DNA of 64,000 bases from Hirundichthys speculiger. Its lineage: Eukaryota; Chordata; Actinopteri; Beloniformes; Exocoetidae. The stretch is taken from positions 277,501 through 341,500 of the forward strand of contig JAGFBZ010000176.1 in the NCBI GenBank assembly GCA_018398805.1, in the 5' to 3' direction. Made by a program: the position numbers and the translations under genes. Positions 21,661-31,648 of this stretch are shown piece after piece (the first letter of the stretch is position 1; the number at the start of each line of letters is the position of its first letter). The notes under the pieces are model-generated. The model saw nothing but the letters and a program-made list of their open reading frames with translations. It searched no databases and was not told the DNA's origin.

Positions 21661-24506
21661 TTCGCCTTTGTCTCGTCATTTTCGCCTGTGTCTTGTTGTT
21701 CTCACATGTGTCCTGTCGTTTTCGCCTGTGTCTCATCGTTCCCGCCTGTATCTCGTCGTTTTCGCCTGTGTCTCATCATTTTGGCCTGTGTCTTGTCGTT
21801 CTCACCTGTGTCTCGTCATTTTTGCCTGTGTCTCGTCATTTTCGCCTGTGTCTTGTTGTTCTCACCTGTGTCCTGTCGTTTTCGCCTGTGTCTCATCGTT
21901 CCCGCCTGTATCTCCTCGTTTTCGCCTGTGTCTCATCATTTCGGCCTGTGTCTTGTCGTTCTCACCTGTGTCTCGTCATTTTTGCCTGTGTCTCGTCATT
22001 GTCGCCGGAGTCTCGTCGTTTTCGCCTGTGTCTCGACGTTTTCGCCTGTGTCTCGACGTTTTCATCTGTGTCTAGTCATTTTTGCCTGTGTCATTTCGTT
22101 CTCATCTGTGTCTAGTCGTTTTCATCTGTGTCTCGTTATTTTTGCCTGTGTCTTTTCGTTCTCATCTGTATCTAGTCGTTCTCCCCTGTGTCTCGTCATT
22201 TTTGCCTGTGTCTCGTCCTTTTCATCTGTGTCTCATCATTTTTGCCTGTGTCTTTTCATTCTCATCTGTGTCTAGTCGTTTTCACCTGTGTCTCGTCGTT
22301 TTTGCTTGTGTCTCGTCGGTCTCACCTGTGTCTTGTCGTTCTTACCTGTGTCTCATCATTTTTGCCTGTGTCTCGTCATTTTCGCCTGTCTCTCGTCGTT
22401 ATAACCTGTGTCTTGTTGCTTTCGCCTGTGTCTCATCATTCTCGCCTGTGTCTTGTTGTTTTTACCTGTGTCTCGTTGTTCTCGCCTGTCTATCATCGTT
22501 CTCGCCTGTGTCTTGTCATTTTCACCTGTGTCTCGTCGTTCTTGCCTGTGTCTTGTCGTTTTCGCCTGTCTCATCATTTTCACCTGAGTCTTGTCGTTTT
22601 CACCTGTATCTTGTCATTCTCACGTGTGTCTCGTCAGCTCCTGCCTCTGTGTCTCGTCTTTCTCGCCTGTGTCTCGTCGTTTTCACCTGTATCTTGTCAT
22701 TCTCACGTGTGTCTCGTCAGCTCCTGCCTCTGTGTCTCGTCATTCTCACCTGTGTCTTGTCATTTTCACCTGTGTCCCGTCGTTCTCGCCTGTGTCTTGT
22801 CGTTTTCGCCTGTCTCATCATTTTAACCTGAGTCTTGTCATTTTCACCTGTATCTTGTCATTCTCACGTGTGTCTCGTCAGCTCCTGCCTCTGTGTCTCG
22901 TCATTCTCGCCTGTGTCTCGTCGTTTTCACCTGTATCTTGTCATTCTCACGTGTGTCTCGTCAGCTCCTGCCTTTGTGTCTCGTCATTCTCGCCTGTGTC
23001 TTGTCATTTTCACCTGTGTCTCGTCGTTCTCGCCTGTGTCTTGTCGTTTTCGCCTGTCTCATCATTTTCACCTGAGTCTTGTCGTTTTCACCTGTATCTT
23101 GTCATTCTCACGTGTGTCTCGTCAGCTCCTGCCTCTGTGTCTCGTCATTCTCGCCCGTGTCTCGTCGTTTTCACCTGTATCTTGTCATTCTCACGTGTGT
23201 CTCGTCAGCTCCTGCCTCTGTGTCTCGTCATTCTCGCCTGTGTCTTGTCATTTTTACCTGTGTCTTGTCGTTCTCGCCTGTGTCTCGTCGTTCTCGCCTG
23301 TGTCTTGTCGTTCTCGCCTGTGTCTCATCATTCTCGCCTGTGTCTTGTCATTTTCACCTGTGTCTCGTTGTTCTCGCCTGTGTCTTGTCGTTTTCGCCTG
23401 TCTCATCATTTTCACCTGAGTCTTGTCGTTATCACCTGTGTATCGTCATTTTTGCCCGTGTCTCGTCATTTTCGCCTGTGTCTTGTCGTTCTCACCTGTG
23501 TCTCGTCATTCTCACCTGTGTCTCGTCATTTTTGCATGTGTCTTGTCGTTTTCATCTGTGTCTCGTCATTTTTGCCTGTGTCTTTTCGTTCTCACCTGTG
23601 TCTAGTCGTTTTCACCTGTGACTCGTCATTTTTGCTTGTGTCTCGTCGTTCTCACCTGTGTCTTGTCGTTATCACCTGTGTCTCATCATTTTTGCCTGTG
23701 TCTCGTCATTTTCGCCTGTGTCTTGTCGTTCTCACCTGTGTTTGGTCGTTTTTGCCTGTGTCTCGTTGTTTTCGCCTGTCTCTCGTCGTTATAACCTGTG
23801 TCTTGTTGCTTTCGCCTGTGTCTCATCATTCTCACCTGTGTCTTGTCGTTTTCACCTGTGTCTCGTCGTTCTCGCCTGTGTCTCGTCATTCGCGCCTGTG
23901 TCTCGCCGTTTTCGCCTGTCTCATCATTTTCACCTGAGTCTTGTCATTTTCACCTGTGTCTCGTCATTTTTGCCTGTGTCTCGTCATTTTCGCCTGTGTC
24001 TCATCATTTTTGCCTGTGTCTCGTCATTTTCGCCTGTGTCTTGTCGTTCTCACCTGTGTCTCGTCATTTTTTCCTGTGTCTTTTCGTTCTCATCTGTGTC
24101 TAGTCATTTTCACCTGTGTCTCGTCGTTTTTGCTTGTGTCTTGTCATTCTCACCTGTGTCTTGTCGTTCTCACCTGTGTCTCATCATTTTTGCCTGTGTC
24201 TTGTGGTTTTTGCCTGTGTCTTGTCGTTCTCACCTGTGTCTCGTCGTTTTTGCCTGTGTCTTGTCGTTTTCGCCTGTCTCTCGGCGTTATAACCTGTGTC
24301 TTGTTGCTTTCACCTGTGTCTCATCATTCTCGCCTGTGTCTCATCATTCTCGCCTGTGTCTTGTCATTTTCACCTGTGTCTCGTCGTTCTCGCCTGTGTC
24401 TCATCGTTTCCGCCTGTCTCATCATTTTCACCTGAGTCTTGTCAATTTCACCTGTATCTTGTCATTCTCACGTGTGTCTCGTCAGCTCCTGCCCCTGTGT
24501 CTCGCC
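21661..24506 (+). repeat. 20-bp minisatellite array, about 140 units
   Basis: The unit is close to tctcgtcattttcgcctgtg and repeats for 2.8 kb with steady substitutions (tcatc, tcttg, ttcacc, ttctca). A longer variant containing cacgtgtgtctcgtcagctc recurs several times between 22620 and 23230 and again at 24470, so blocks of units were copied together. Because the unit lacks stops in most registers, all three frames of this strand stay open for hundreds of codons and give LCLVVLTCVSSF-like repeats with a 20-residue period. There is no start context, domain or flanking exon, so I do not call a gene. Confidence 0.95.
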
Positions 24507-25710
24507 TCGTGTCGTTTTGCCGCCTCCCTGCCGGTCCGTCCCATCCCCCACCCTGTGTTGCTGTCCTGCTTGTTTCTGCTGTTATAGCTGAGGATTCTGC
24601 ATCTTTGGAGAATAAAGGACTTGACACACATGACCAGAACTAACTTGAACTTTTTTTGTTTTCCTCTTTAAGTGCTGAGACTGGACATGATACCACCTAC
24701 CGAGGTGATTCATCTTCAGCTCTGATTTAAATTTCTTCAAATGGCCTTCTCTTGGCAAGATTTCTAACATGCTTGTGTAGAAAAGTAAGCAGTTCTGGTT
24801 ACTTGCAGATCTCTGAGATGAGTTAAATTACTTTCCTTTTCTTAAATGAATCGTTTGCTTGTATTTACTCCCTGATACACAAACATATTGCTCTTGTAAT
24901 GTTGGTTATTTTATGTGAAATGCAGAAGGGGGGGGGGGGGCATCATTAAGCAAGCAGCCATGTAGAGTACTAAACTAACTAACTAAATCAGCTAATGTTT
25001 GTACGAAGTTTCCTCTCACTGCTCCCGCTGACGTGGAAGAATTTAATCGATCACAGATTTGCTGCAAGAAATGCTTCCGTGTCCTTCGTCTGTTTTTATA
25101 TGTAATCTCACATCCCGCAGTGGCTTAAAAAGAAGCGACAGCGTCCCGTAGCATCAATACAACAGCATGTATATTAAAAATATAACCAAAACAAAGAAAC
25201 AAAGAAGCCAAACCCAGAATCTGTAAGTAAGAAATCAAAGCGGCTGGAACACGACCCAAACAGGTCTCTTCTGGTTTTCTTCTGAACCTCTGGACCTTCT
25301 TAGCGTCTGTCCTGCTGTCTGTAGTTACCAAATAGTTACCTTGAGGACTTCATACCATCCGTTATTCCTCATTAGAATGATGCACGAATGATGCATAAAC
25401 TGGCGTTAAAGTCATGTGTCAAAGGTCAAAGTTTAACATCGGTGGTTTTGTAACCACAAGTCTGAGGCGAAATCAAGCTGCAAAGCACGTAAAGGTTTAA
25501 CCACAAAGTTCACAGATGAGATATTTTTTGAGGAAGAACAGAAGGGGAACTAAACTGTGAAAGTCTAGATGGTAAAAAGTTGTTCAGAGGGCCGGATGTT
25601 CCACTGAAGCATTTTAACAGTCACCTTAATCAAACCTTTATTCCCCTTTCTTTTAGTTTGACTTCATGAAGTCTCTTGAGTGCACTTAAGCAGAGTCCTT
25701 CTGTTCGCAT
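24507..25710. other. No recognised gene; G-run at 24928-24939
   Basis: The stretch 24520-24640 ends with aataaaggacttgacac, which looks like a polyadenylation signal in a transcribed or retrotransposon 3' end. I could not confirm which. The rest is single-copy. Confidence 0.4.
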
Positions 25711-26150
25711 CAGGGTTATTATAGTTTTGGATTTCCCATTAGTTTTAGTTTTTATTTGGGTTTTAGTTTAGTTTTTACATATTCAGTTAGTTTTAATTTG
25801 TTTTTTTTAGAGCAGTTTTGCTAGTTTTTATTCATTTTTGTTTTGAAATACTTAGTTTTAGTTTATTTTTTATTAGTTTCAGTGTTAGTTTTAGTTTTAT
25901 TTTGTAAATTAGGGTTGTAATTTCGGTTGGAGTGAAGCACTGAACTTTTTGAAGGCTATCGAATCACATAGTCGTGTTTACATTCTGGTCTCAATAAACA
26001 TATTTATCAATGCGTCTTCCCTCTTGTGGTGTTCCTGCGTATTTACTGACCAGCAGCTATCTGGTCTCCGTGGAAACAGTCCATTATAGTTGCTGTTTTC
26101 TCCCGTTCCTTCCCAACGCTGACTGGCCTGCAGCTGTAGCTTCTCTTTCC

Positions 26151-26466
26151 AGGGGGCTAGCTTAGGCTAGCTTATCCAGCTAGTCTTGGTTAGCCTTCTT
26201 TCCAGGGGGCTAGCTTAGGCTAGCTTATCCAGCTAGTCTTGGTTAGCCTTCTTTTCAGGGGGCTAGCTTAGGCTAGCTTATCCAGCTAGTCTTGGTTAGC
26301 CTTCTTTCCAGGGGGCTAGCTTAGGCTAGCTTATCCAGCTAGTCTTGGTTAGCCTTCTTTCCAGGGGGCTAGCTTAGGCTAGCTTGTCCAGCTAGTCTTG
26401 GTTAGCCTTCTTTCCAGGGGGCGGGCTAGCTTAGGCTAGCTTATCCAGCTAGTCTTGGTTAGCCTT
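26151..26466 (+). repeat. 53-bp minisatellite inside hAT family E, about 6 units
   Basis: Each unit starts agggggctagcttaggctag and ends ttggttagccttctttcc. It contains nested palindromes (gctagc, ccagctagtc). The period is 53 bases, as shown by the starts at 26151 and 26204. The array lies directly 3' of the zinc-finger frame on the coding strand. Confidence 0.95.
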
Positions 26467-26650
26467 CTTGTGTGAGCTTTTCAAATGGACTTTCAGATTC
26501 GTGGGTTTTTTTCTCCTTCAGAAGTATTCCACACATTGTATCACCTGCTTCTACAACAAGACACTTATTTTTATCGTTAACACAGTCATAGTCAAAGAAA
26601 TCCCAAATAGGACTGAGATGCTTTCTACCAACTGTTGACGCAGCCATCAC
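26459..26650 (-). pseudogene. BED zinc-finger remnant, hAT family E
   Basis: The 63-codon frame opens MMAASTVGRKHLSPIWDFFD and continues with YDCVNDKNKCLVVEAGDTMC. The SPIWDFF block is the aromatic start of a BED finger, and a cysteine pair region follows. In a working finger a TNLKxHL helix with two histidines would come next; here the frame has shifted so that the histidines are lost (ESESPFEKLTQEG). The frame then runs into the 53-bp minisatellite. The near-identical frames at 34557-34742 and 52652-52801 show that this is the ancestral first exon, kept by each copy. No other transposase domain remains. Confidence 0.7.
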
Positions 26651-26953
26651 TGCTGATCGCTAGGTTTTTTGTTTGGTTTTTTTTGCGGTTGTTGTTGTAC
26701 GGCGGAGCGAAGTTAATAGATTTCATGTAAATCCCAAAACGTTTATGAGGAAAAAAAATACAAACACGAAAACGAAGGAGATTCTTGACATTATTATAGT
26801 TAATTTTAGTTCGTTTTATAAACATATTATACAGTTTCAGTTAGTTAACATTTTTTTTTAACTCTTGTTTTTATTGTATTCCAGTTAATGAAAATTTTTT
26901 TTCAATTCTAGTTTTCATTATTTCATTTGTTCTCGTTAACGATAATAACCTTG

Positions 26954-27883
26954 GTGGTGTTCGTCCTGTATCTACGTCCTCCAGACTGACTGGCCTGGAG
27001 CCCGTTTAGCATTTTAATGCCCATTTCTGTTTCTTAATAATGTCTGAATGTTCTATGGCAACCCACGGTTCCTGCTCCAGTGTTTCTATTTACATAAAAA
27101 AAAGACGTTTCCTTTGCAGTGAGCAAAGGAAACTTCGTAGCATCACAGTGTGGTTCTGAGGTGGGCCCGCTTCCTCTGCAGCAGAACTTTCTGAACTCTA
27201 AAACTGGCTAATGTCTAAAACCGGATGCGTCATGGCGCCAGTCGACACCGCCGTCGTCTTGGGACTGTTTTGTCATCGGCGTCTGACAACCGGTTCCTAT
27301 GGAAACCTAAACCTTTTTTTGTTTTGTTTTGTTTTTTTTTTTGTCTTTGCCTCCATCCGGCGTCCATAGTAGCGCAGCCAAGCGTGAGATGCTTGTATAA
27401 AGCTTGGCCCCGCATTTCGACCCGTCCGTGGGCGTCGTGCCAGCGATCCCGGCGATGCCAGGCCCTGAATAGATCAGCCGTGACACCTATATCACCCTCG
27501 TCCGACCGCCCGACCGCCCGTCGCACTTGGATGAACGCGAATAAAGGGGCTCTGATGGCGCGGAGCTAACGGTCGCCTCTACGGGAGTCAAGCACAAAAA
27601 AAAACAACCCTCAGCTCTGGTGTTGCTGCGTTTTCGACCGGCCGCTTCCTCATTCAGGCCCTTCTTTCGTGAACGTTTTTCACTGTCACGTAAATTTCGT
27701 GCACATTTACCCGACCTAGTGCTCCCAGTTACTCCAGTTTGGATCTCACGACCTCCCACCAACCATAGTTAATTAGGAGCATCTCGTTACTGTAACTGTG
27801 CTCTATTTTCTTTCCTGTAGTTTGTTGTGATGTTTTCCTCCTTTTTCTCTTTACTTTCTGTATGTTTGCATGTCAGAGCCCTA

Positions 27884-27918
<35 letters not shown>
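26954..27918. other. Unassigned sequence ending in a TA microsatellite
   Basis: Open frames on both strands at 27225-27760 show no recognisable domain. A TA repeat occupies 27891-27916. Confidence 0.45.
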
Positions 27919-27921
<3 letters not shown>

Positions 27922-28284
27922 TCATGGAAAAAATTATTAGACCCCCCTTGTTTTCTTCAGTTTCTTGTTCATTTTAATGCCTGGTACAACTAAAGGTACA
28001 TTTGTTTGGACAAACATAACGATAACCACAAAGATTGCTCATAAGAGTTTTATTTAAGAGCTGATATCTTACCATTTTCCATGGTTTTCTTGATTATAAC
28101 CTAAATCACTTAAGTTTTTACATCAATAGCTATGGCGTTGTACTGCCAAAAACACTGCTTTTATGCATTCAGTGTTTTCTTTTCTGTCTGTTTTAGTCAC
28201 ATGATGACGTTTTAGTGGTACCAGGTATTAAAATGAACAAGAAAGTGAAGAAAAATGATGGTCTAATAATTTTTTCCATGACTG
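27919..28284 (+). mobile_element. Tc1/mariner-type MITE, copy 1
   Basis: The 366-base element starts cagtcatggaaaaaattatt and ends with its inverted form, aataattttttccatgactg. The inverted repeat runs about 75 bases inward, through a gtaccagg/cctggtac block. TA lies on both sides, the target of Tc1/mariner elements, inside a TA microsatellite. A near-identical copy is at 31114-31487. No coding sequence. Confidence 0.9.
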
Positions 28285-28306
28285 TATATATATAACACAC
28301 ACACAC

Positions 28307-28337
<31 letters not shown>
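28285..28337 (+). repeat. TA and CA microsatellite
   Basis: TA repeats pass into acacac and acatac repeats just before the Tc1 element. Confidence 0.9.
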
Positions 28338-28338
<1 letters not shown>

Positions 28339-29315
28339 GGACAAAATTGTTGGTACCCCTCAGTTAATGAAAGAAAACCACAATGGTCACTGAAATCACT
28401 TGAAACTTAACAAAGTAAACATAATAAAAATGTATTGAAAATTAAACAATCAAAATCAGCCATTACTTTTGAATTGCTTATTAACATAATTATTTAAAAA
28501 AACAAACTAATGAAATAGGGCTGGACAAAAATGATGGTACCTCTATAAAAGATTGAAAACTATTTGACCAGAGTGACATGATTAACTCAGGTGTGTCCTT
28601 TAATTGACATCACAGGTGTTTCCAAACTCATAATCAGTCAGTCTGCCTATTTAAAGGCAGACAAGTAGTCACTCTGCTGTTTGGTGAAAAGGTGTGTACC
28701 ACACTGAACATGGACAACAGAAAGCGAAGGAGAGAGAATTGTCCCAGGACATCCGAAAAAAAATTATAGACAAACATCTTAAAGGTAAAGGCTATAAGAC
28801 CATCTCTAAACAGCTTGAAGTTCCTGTGACAACAGTGGCTCATATTATTCAGAAGTTCAAGACCCACGGGACAGTAGCCAACCTCCCTGGACGTGGCCGC
28901 AAGAGGACAATTGATGACAAATTGAAGAGACGGATCATTCGAATTGTATCCAAAGAGCCCAGAACAACCTCCAAAGAAATTAAAGGTGAACTCCAAGGCC
29001 AAGGTAAATCAGTGTCAGATCGCACCATTCGTCGTTGTTTGAGCCAAAGTGGACTTCATGGGAGACGACACCACTGCTGAAAAAAATCATAAAAAAGCGA
29101 GACTGGAATTTGCAAAAATGCATGTTGACAAGCCACAAAGCTTCTGGGAGAATGTCCTTTGGACAGATGAGACCAAACTGGAGCTTTTTGGTAAGGCACA
29201 TCAACTCTATGTTCATAGACTCAAAAACCAAGCATACGAAGAAAAAGAACACTGTCCCTACGGTGAAACATGGAGGAGGCTCAGTAATGTTTTGGGGGGC
29301 TGCTTTGCTGCATCT

Positions 29316-30133
29316 TAGAGGAGGGCGGATTGATCCAAATATCGATAATATCGATACCAACTCTGGTATTGATATCGAATGATACTCGTGTAAAAAGATC
29401 AATACTCAAGCTTTTTTTTTCTCTTCCACAACACTAAGAATTCATTGAAATCTGTTTCTGACACACTGTCACTGTGTCCCCCCCCCCCCCCCCCTCGTCT
29501 CGTCTTTTGACGTTGCATCATCACGTGGCTAGCAGCATCGGCCAAACAAGCATGCAGGTAGACTCAGTCTGGCCCCTCCCCCCAGCCCCGCCCACTTAGA
29601 AAAGACATTAAGGAAACATAAAGGAAAGAAAAAAAGGGAAAAAATTTAAAAAAGGGAAAAAAAAAGAAAAAAAAAAGAAAAAAAAAAAAAGGAAAAAAAG
29701 AAAAAAAAAAAAAAAAAAGGAAAAGAAAAAGAAAAGAAAAGAAAAAAGAAAAAAAGAAAAGAAAAAAAAAAAGAAAAAAGAAAAAAGAAAAAAAAGAAAA
29801 AAATGAAAAGAAAGGAAAAAGGAAAAAAAAAAAGAAAAGAAAAAAACCATTAAGAACAGAACAACTTAACTCCAATCAATATTTACACAAAAAGTTAATT
29901 GTGATAATAAAGTATTTTGCTGTCACCTATAAAGTTTGACGAAATGTTATCCTGGGTTTTTAACAAAATAATTCAAAGATGAAAATCACAAAAATGCCAA
30001 AAGGTCAGCAGTTTCAAGATAGATTAAGCTTAATATGAAAAAGTATCGGTATTGGTATTGGTATCGGCGATACTGGTCCTGTATTTACTTGGTATCGGAT
30101 CGATTCCAAAATTCCCAGTATCGCCCACCTCTA
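29316..30133 (+). mobile_element. hAT-type MITE inside the Tc1 transposase gene
   Basis: The ends are tagaggagggcggattgatc and, inverted, tagaggtgggcgatactggg. The octamer ctgcatct flanks it exactly on both sides (29308-29315 and 30134-30141). Subterminal repeats of atcgata/tatcgat type occur on both sides. The middle carries a C-run (29479-29494) and a long purine tract (29620-29847). No coding sequence is recognised. Confidence 0.95.
29620..29847 (+). repeat. Poly-purine (GAAAA)n tract
   Basis: About 228 bases are A and G only apart from a rare T, mostly GAAAA and GAAAAA units. On the minus strand this gives an open phenylalanine-rich frame that is a composition artefact. Confidence 0.95.
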
Positions 30134-30771
30134 CTGCATCTGTCACAGGGTGTCTTGAATGTGTGCAAGGTAAAATGAAATCTGAAGACTATCAAGGCAT
30201 TCTGGAGAGAAATGTGCTGCCTAGTGTCAGAAAGCTTGGTCTCAGTCGCAGGTCATGGGTCTTCCAACAGGACAACGATCCAAAACACACAGCCAGAAAC
30301 ACCCAAGAATGGCTGAGAGAAAAGCGTTGGACTATTCTAAAGTGGCCTTCCATGAGCCCAGATGTGAATCCCATTGAACATCTGTGGAAGGAGCTGAAAC
30401 ATGCCATTTGGAGAAGACACCCATCAAACCTGAGACAACTGGAGCAGTTTGCTCATGAGGAGTGGGCCAAAATACCTGTTGACAGCTGCAGAACGCTCAT
30501 TGACAAATACAGAAATCGTTTAATTGCAGTGATTGCCTCAAAAGGTTGTGCAACAAAATATTAAGTTATGGGTACCATCATTTTTGTCCAGCCCTATTTC
30601 ATTAGTTTGTTTTTTTTTTAATAATTATGTTAATCAACAATTCATAAGTAATGGCTGATTTTGATTATTTAATTTTCAATACATTTTTATTTATCGTTAC
30701 TTTTGTAAGTTTCAAGTGATTTCAGTGGGAATTGTGGGTTTTTCCTTCTTTAACTGAGTCGTAGTGTAGTT

Positions 30772-31080
30772 CAGGGGTCTTCAACCTTTTTTTAGCCCAG
30801 GGACCCCTTGGATGAGAGAAAAACAGAGCAGGGACCCCTGCTTGTAATTCTTATTTTTCCCCCCTTTTTTTTAAATGTGTCACATTTTAAGCCTGGCTTA
30901 TAATGACTTTTAGATGTATTTTATTCTGCTTATCTCACCTTATTAACCAATTCCTGACTGGGTTATAGCCTACATGTGTTTATGGTTGATAAATTTTCAT
31001 ACATATCATTATTATTATTTTTATTGTTATTTTCCAACAATGAAACGTTTAACTCCAGGCAGTTATATATTTAGAACTGC

Positions 31081-31116
<36 letters not shown>

Positions 31117-31484
31117 TCATGGAAAAAATGATTAGACCACCCTTGTTTTCTTCAGTTTCTTGTTCATTTTAATGCCTGGTACAACTAAAGGTACATTTGT
31201 TTGGACAAACATAACGATAACCACAAAGATTGCTCATAAGAGTTTTATTTAAGAGCTGATATCTTACCATTTTCCATGGTTTTCTTGATTATAACCTAAA
31301 TCACTTAAGTTTTTACATCAATAGCTATGGTGTTGTACTGCCAAAAACACTGCTTTTATGCATTCAGTGTTTTCTTTTCTGTCTGTTTTAGTCACATGAT
31401 GACGTTTAGTGGTACCAGGTATTAAAATGAACAAGAAACTGAAGAAAAATGGTGGTGGTGGTGGTCTAATAATTTTTTCCATGA

Positions 31485-31526
<42 letters not shown>

Positions 31527-31640
31527 GCATATATTTTTTTTTAAACTCTCAAATTATTTTGGTTAAAATTGCCTTTATTTCTTTTTAAGTTGGAGGACCC
31601 CGTGCAGTACCGGTCGCGGACCCCCGGTTGAAGACCACTG
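30772..31640 (+). mobile_element. hAT (Charlie-like) element with perfect 8-bp duplication
   Basis: The ends are caggggtcttcaaccttttt and, inverted, cagtggtcttcaaccggggg. The octamer gtgtagtt occurs on both sides (30764-30771 and 31641-31648) without mismatch. The Tc1-type MITE at 31114-31487 is nested within it. Its left border lies a few bases beyond the point where the Tc1 right end is lost. Confidence 0.95.
31114..31487 (+). mobile_element. Tc1/mariner-type MITE, copy 2
   Basis: This copy is nearly identical to 27919-28284, including the inverted ends, but has a short ggtggtggtggt expansion near the right end. TA repeats of 20 to 30 bases flank it (31084-31113 and 31488-31517). Confidence 0.9.
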
Positions 31641-31648
31641 GTGTAGTT

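Larger units (their letters stand above)
25711..26953 (-). mobile_element. hAT-type element, family E, with 53-bp minisatellite
   Basis: The ends are cagggttattatagttttgg and, inverted, caaggttattatcgttaac. Copies lie at 33152-35003 (left end lost) and, inverted, at 52368-54158, where a 7 of 8 target duplication supports hAT membership. Flanking octamers of this copy do not match. The left subterminal region is a string of ttagttttagtttt repeats and the right one an inverted equivalent. Coding remnant on minus at 26459-26650; minisatellite at 26151-26466. Confidence 0.8.
28694..30564 (+). pseudogene. Tc1-like transposase (DD34E), frameshifted and split
   Basis: A Tc1 transposase cuts and pastes the element through a DDE catalytic core after its paired-like domain binds the ends. 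The first frame (28694-29077) covers the helix-turn-helix region, including LSQDIRKKIIDKHLKGKGYK, and the LPGRGRKRTIDD linker. A frameshift leads to the frame at 29049, which holds WTDETKLELFG with the first catalytic aspartate (codon 29165). Another frameshift leads to HGGGSVMFWG, directly before the hAT insertion. After it, from 30134, QDNDPKHTA carries the second aspartate (30271) and NPIEHLWKEL the glutamate (30376). These are 34 residues apart, the classic DD34E spacing. The catalytic residues persist but frameshifts and the insertion make the gene inactive. Confidence 0.9.
28338..30757 (+). mobile_element. Tc1-like transposon, IR/DR type, interrupted and right end damaged
   Basis: The left end has an outer direct repeat (ggacaaaattgttggtaccc) and, about 170 bases further in, an inner one (ggacaaaaatgatggtacct). 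The right end has the inner repeat in inverted form near 30570-30595, and the inverted repeat can be followed outward to about 30757 (ttaactgag), where it stops short of the outer direct repeat. Long inverted repeats with paired direct repeats mark the IR/DR group of fish Tc1 elements. The coding region is split by the hAT element at 29316-30133. Confidence 0.9.

Noticed and set aside
21340..24643. Many overlapping frames up to 448 codons with LCLVVLTCVSS repeats, resembling a membrane protein
   Set aside because: The 20-bp unit is open in all three frames of one strand; several overlapping frames look equally good, which a real gene would not.
27225..27762. Overlapping 91- to 114-codon frames on both strands
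   Set aside because: No recognised domain and mutually overlapping; not enough to call a gene.
29564..29875. Phenylalanine-rich minus-strand frame
   Set aside because: Translation of a poly-purine tract.
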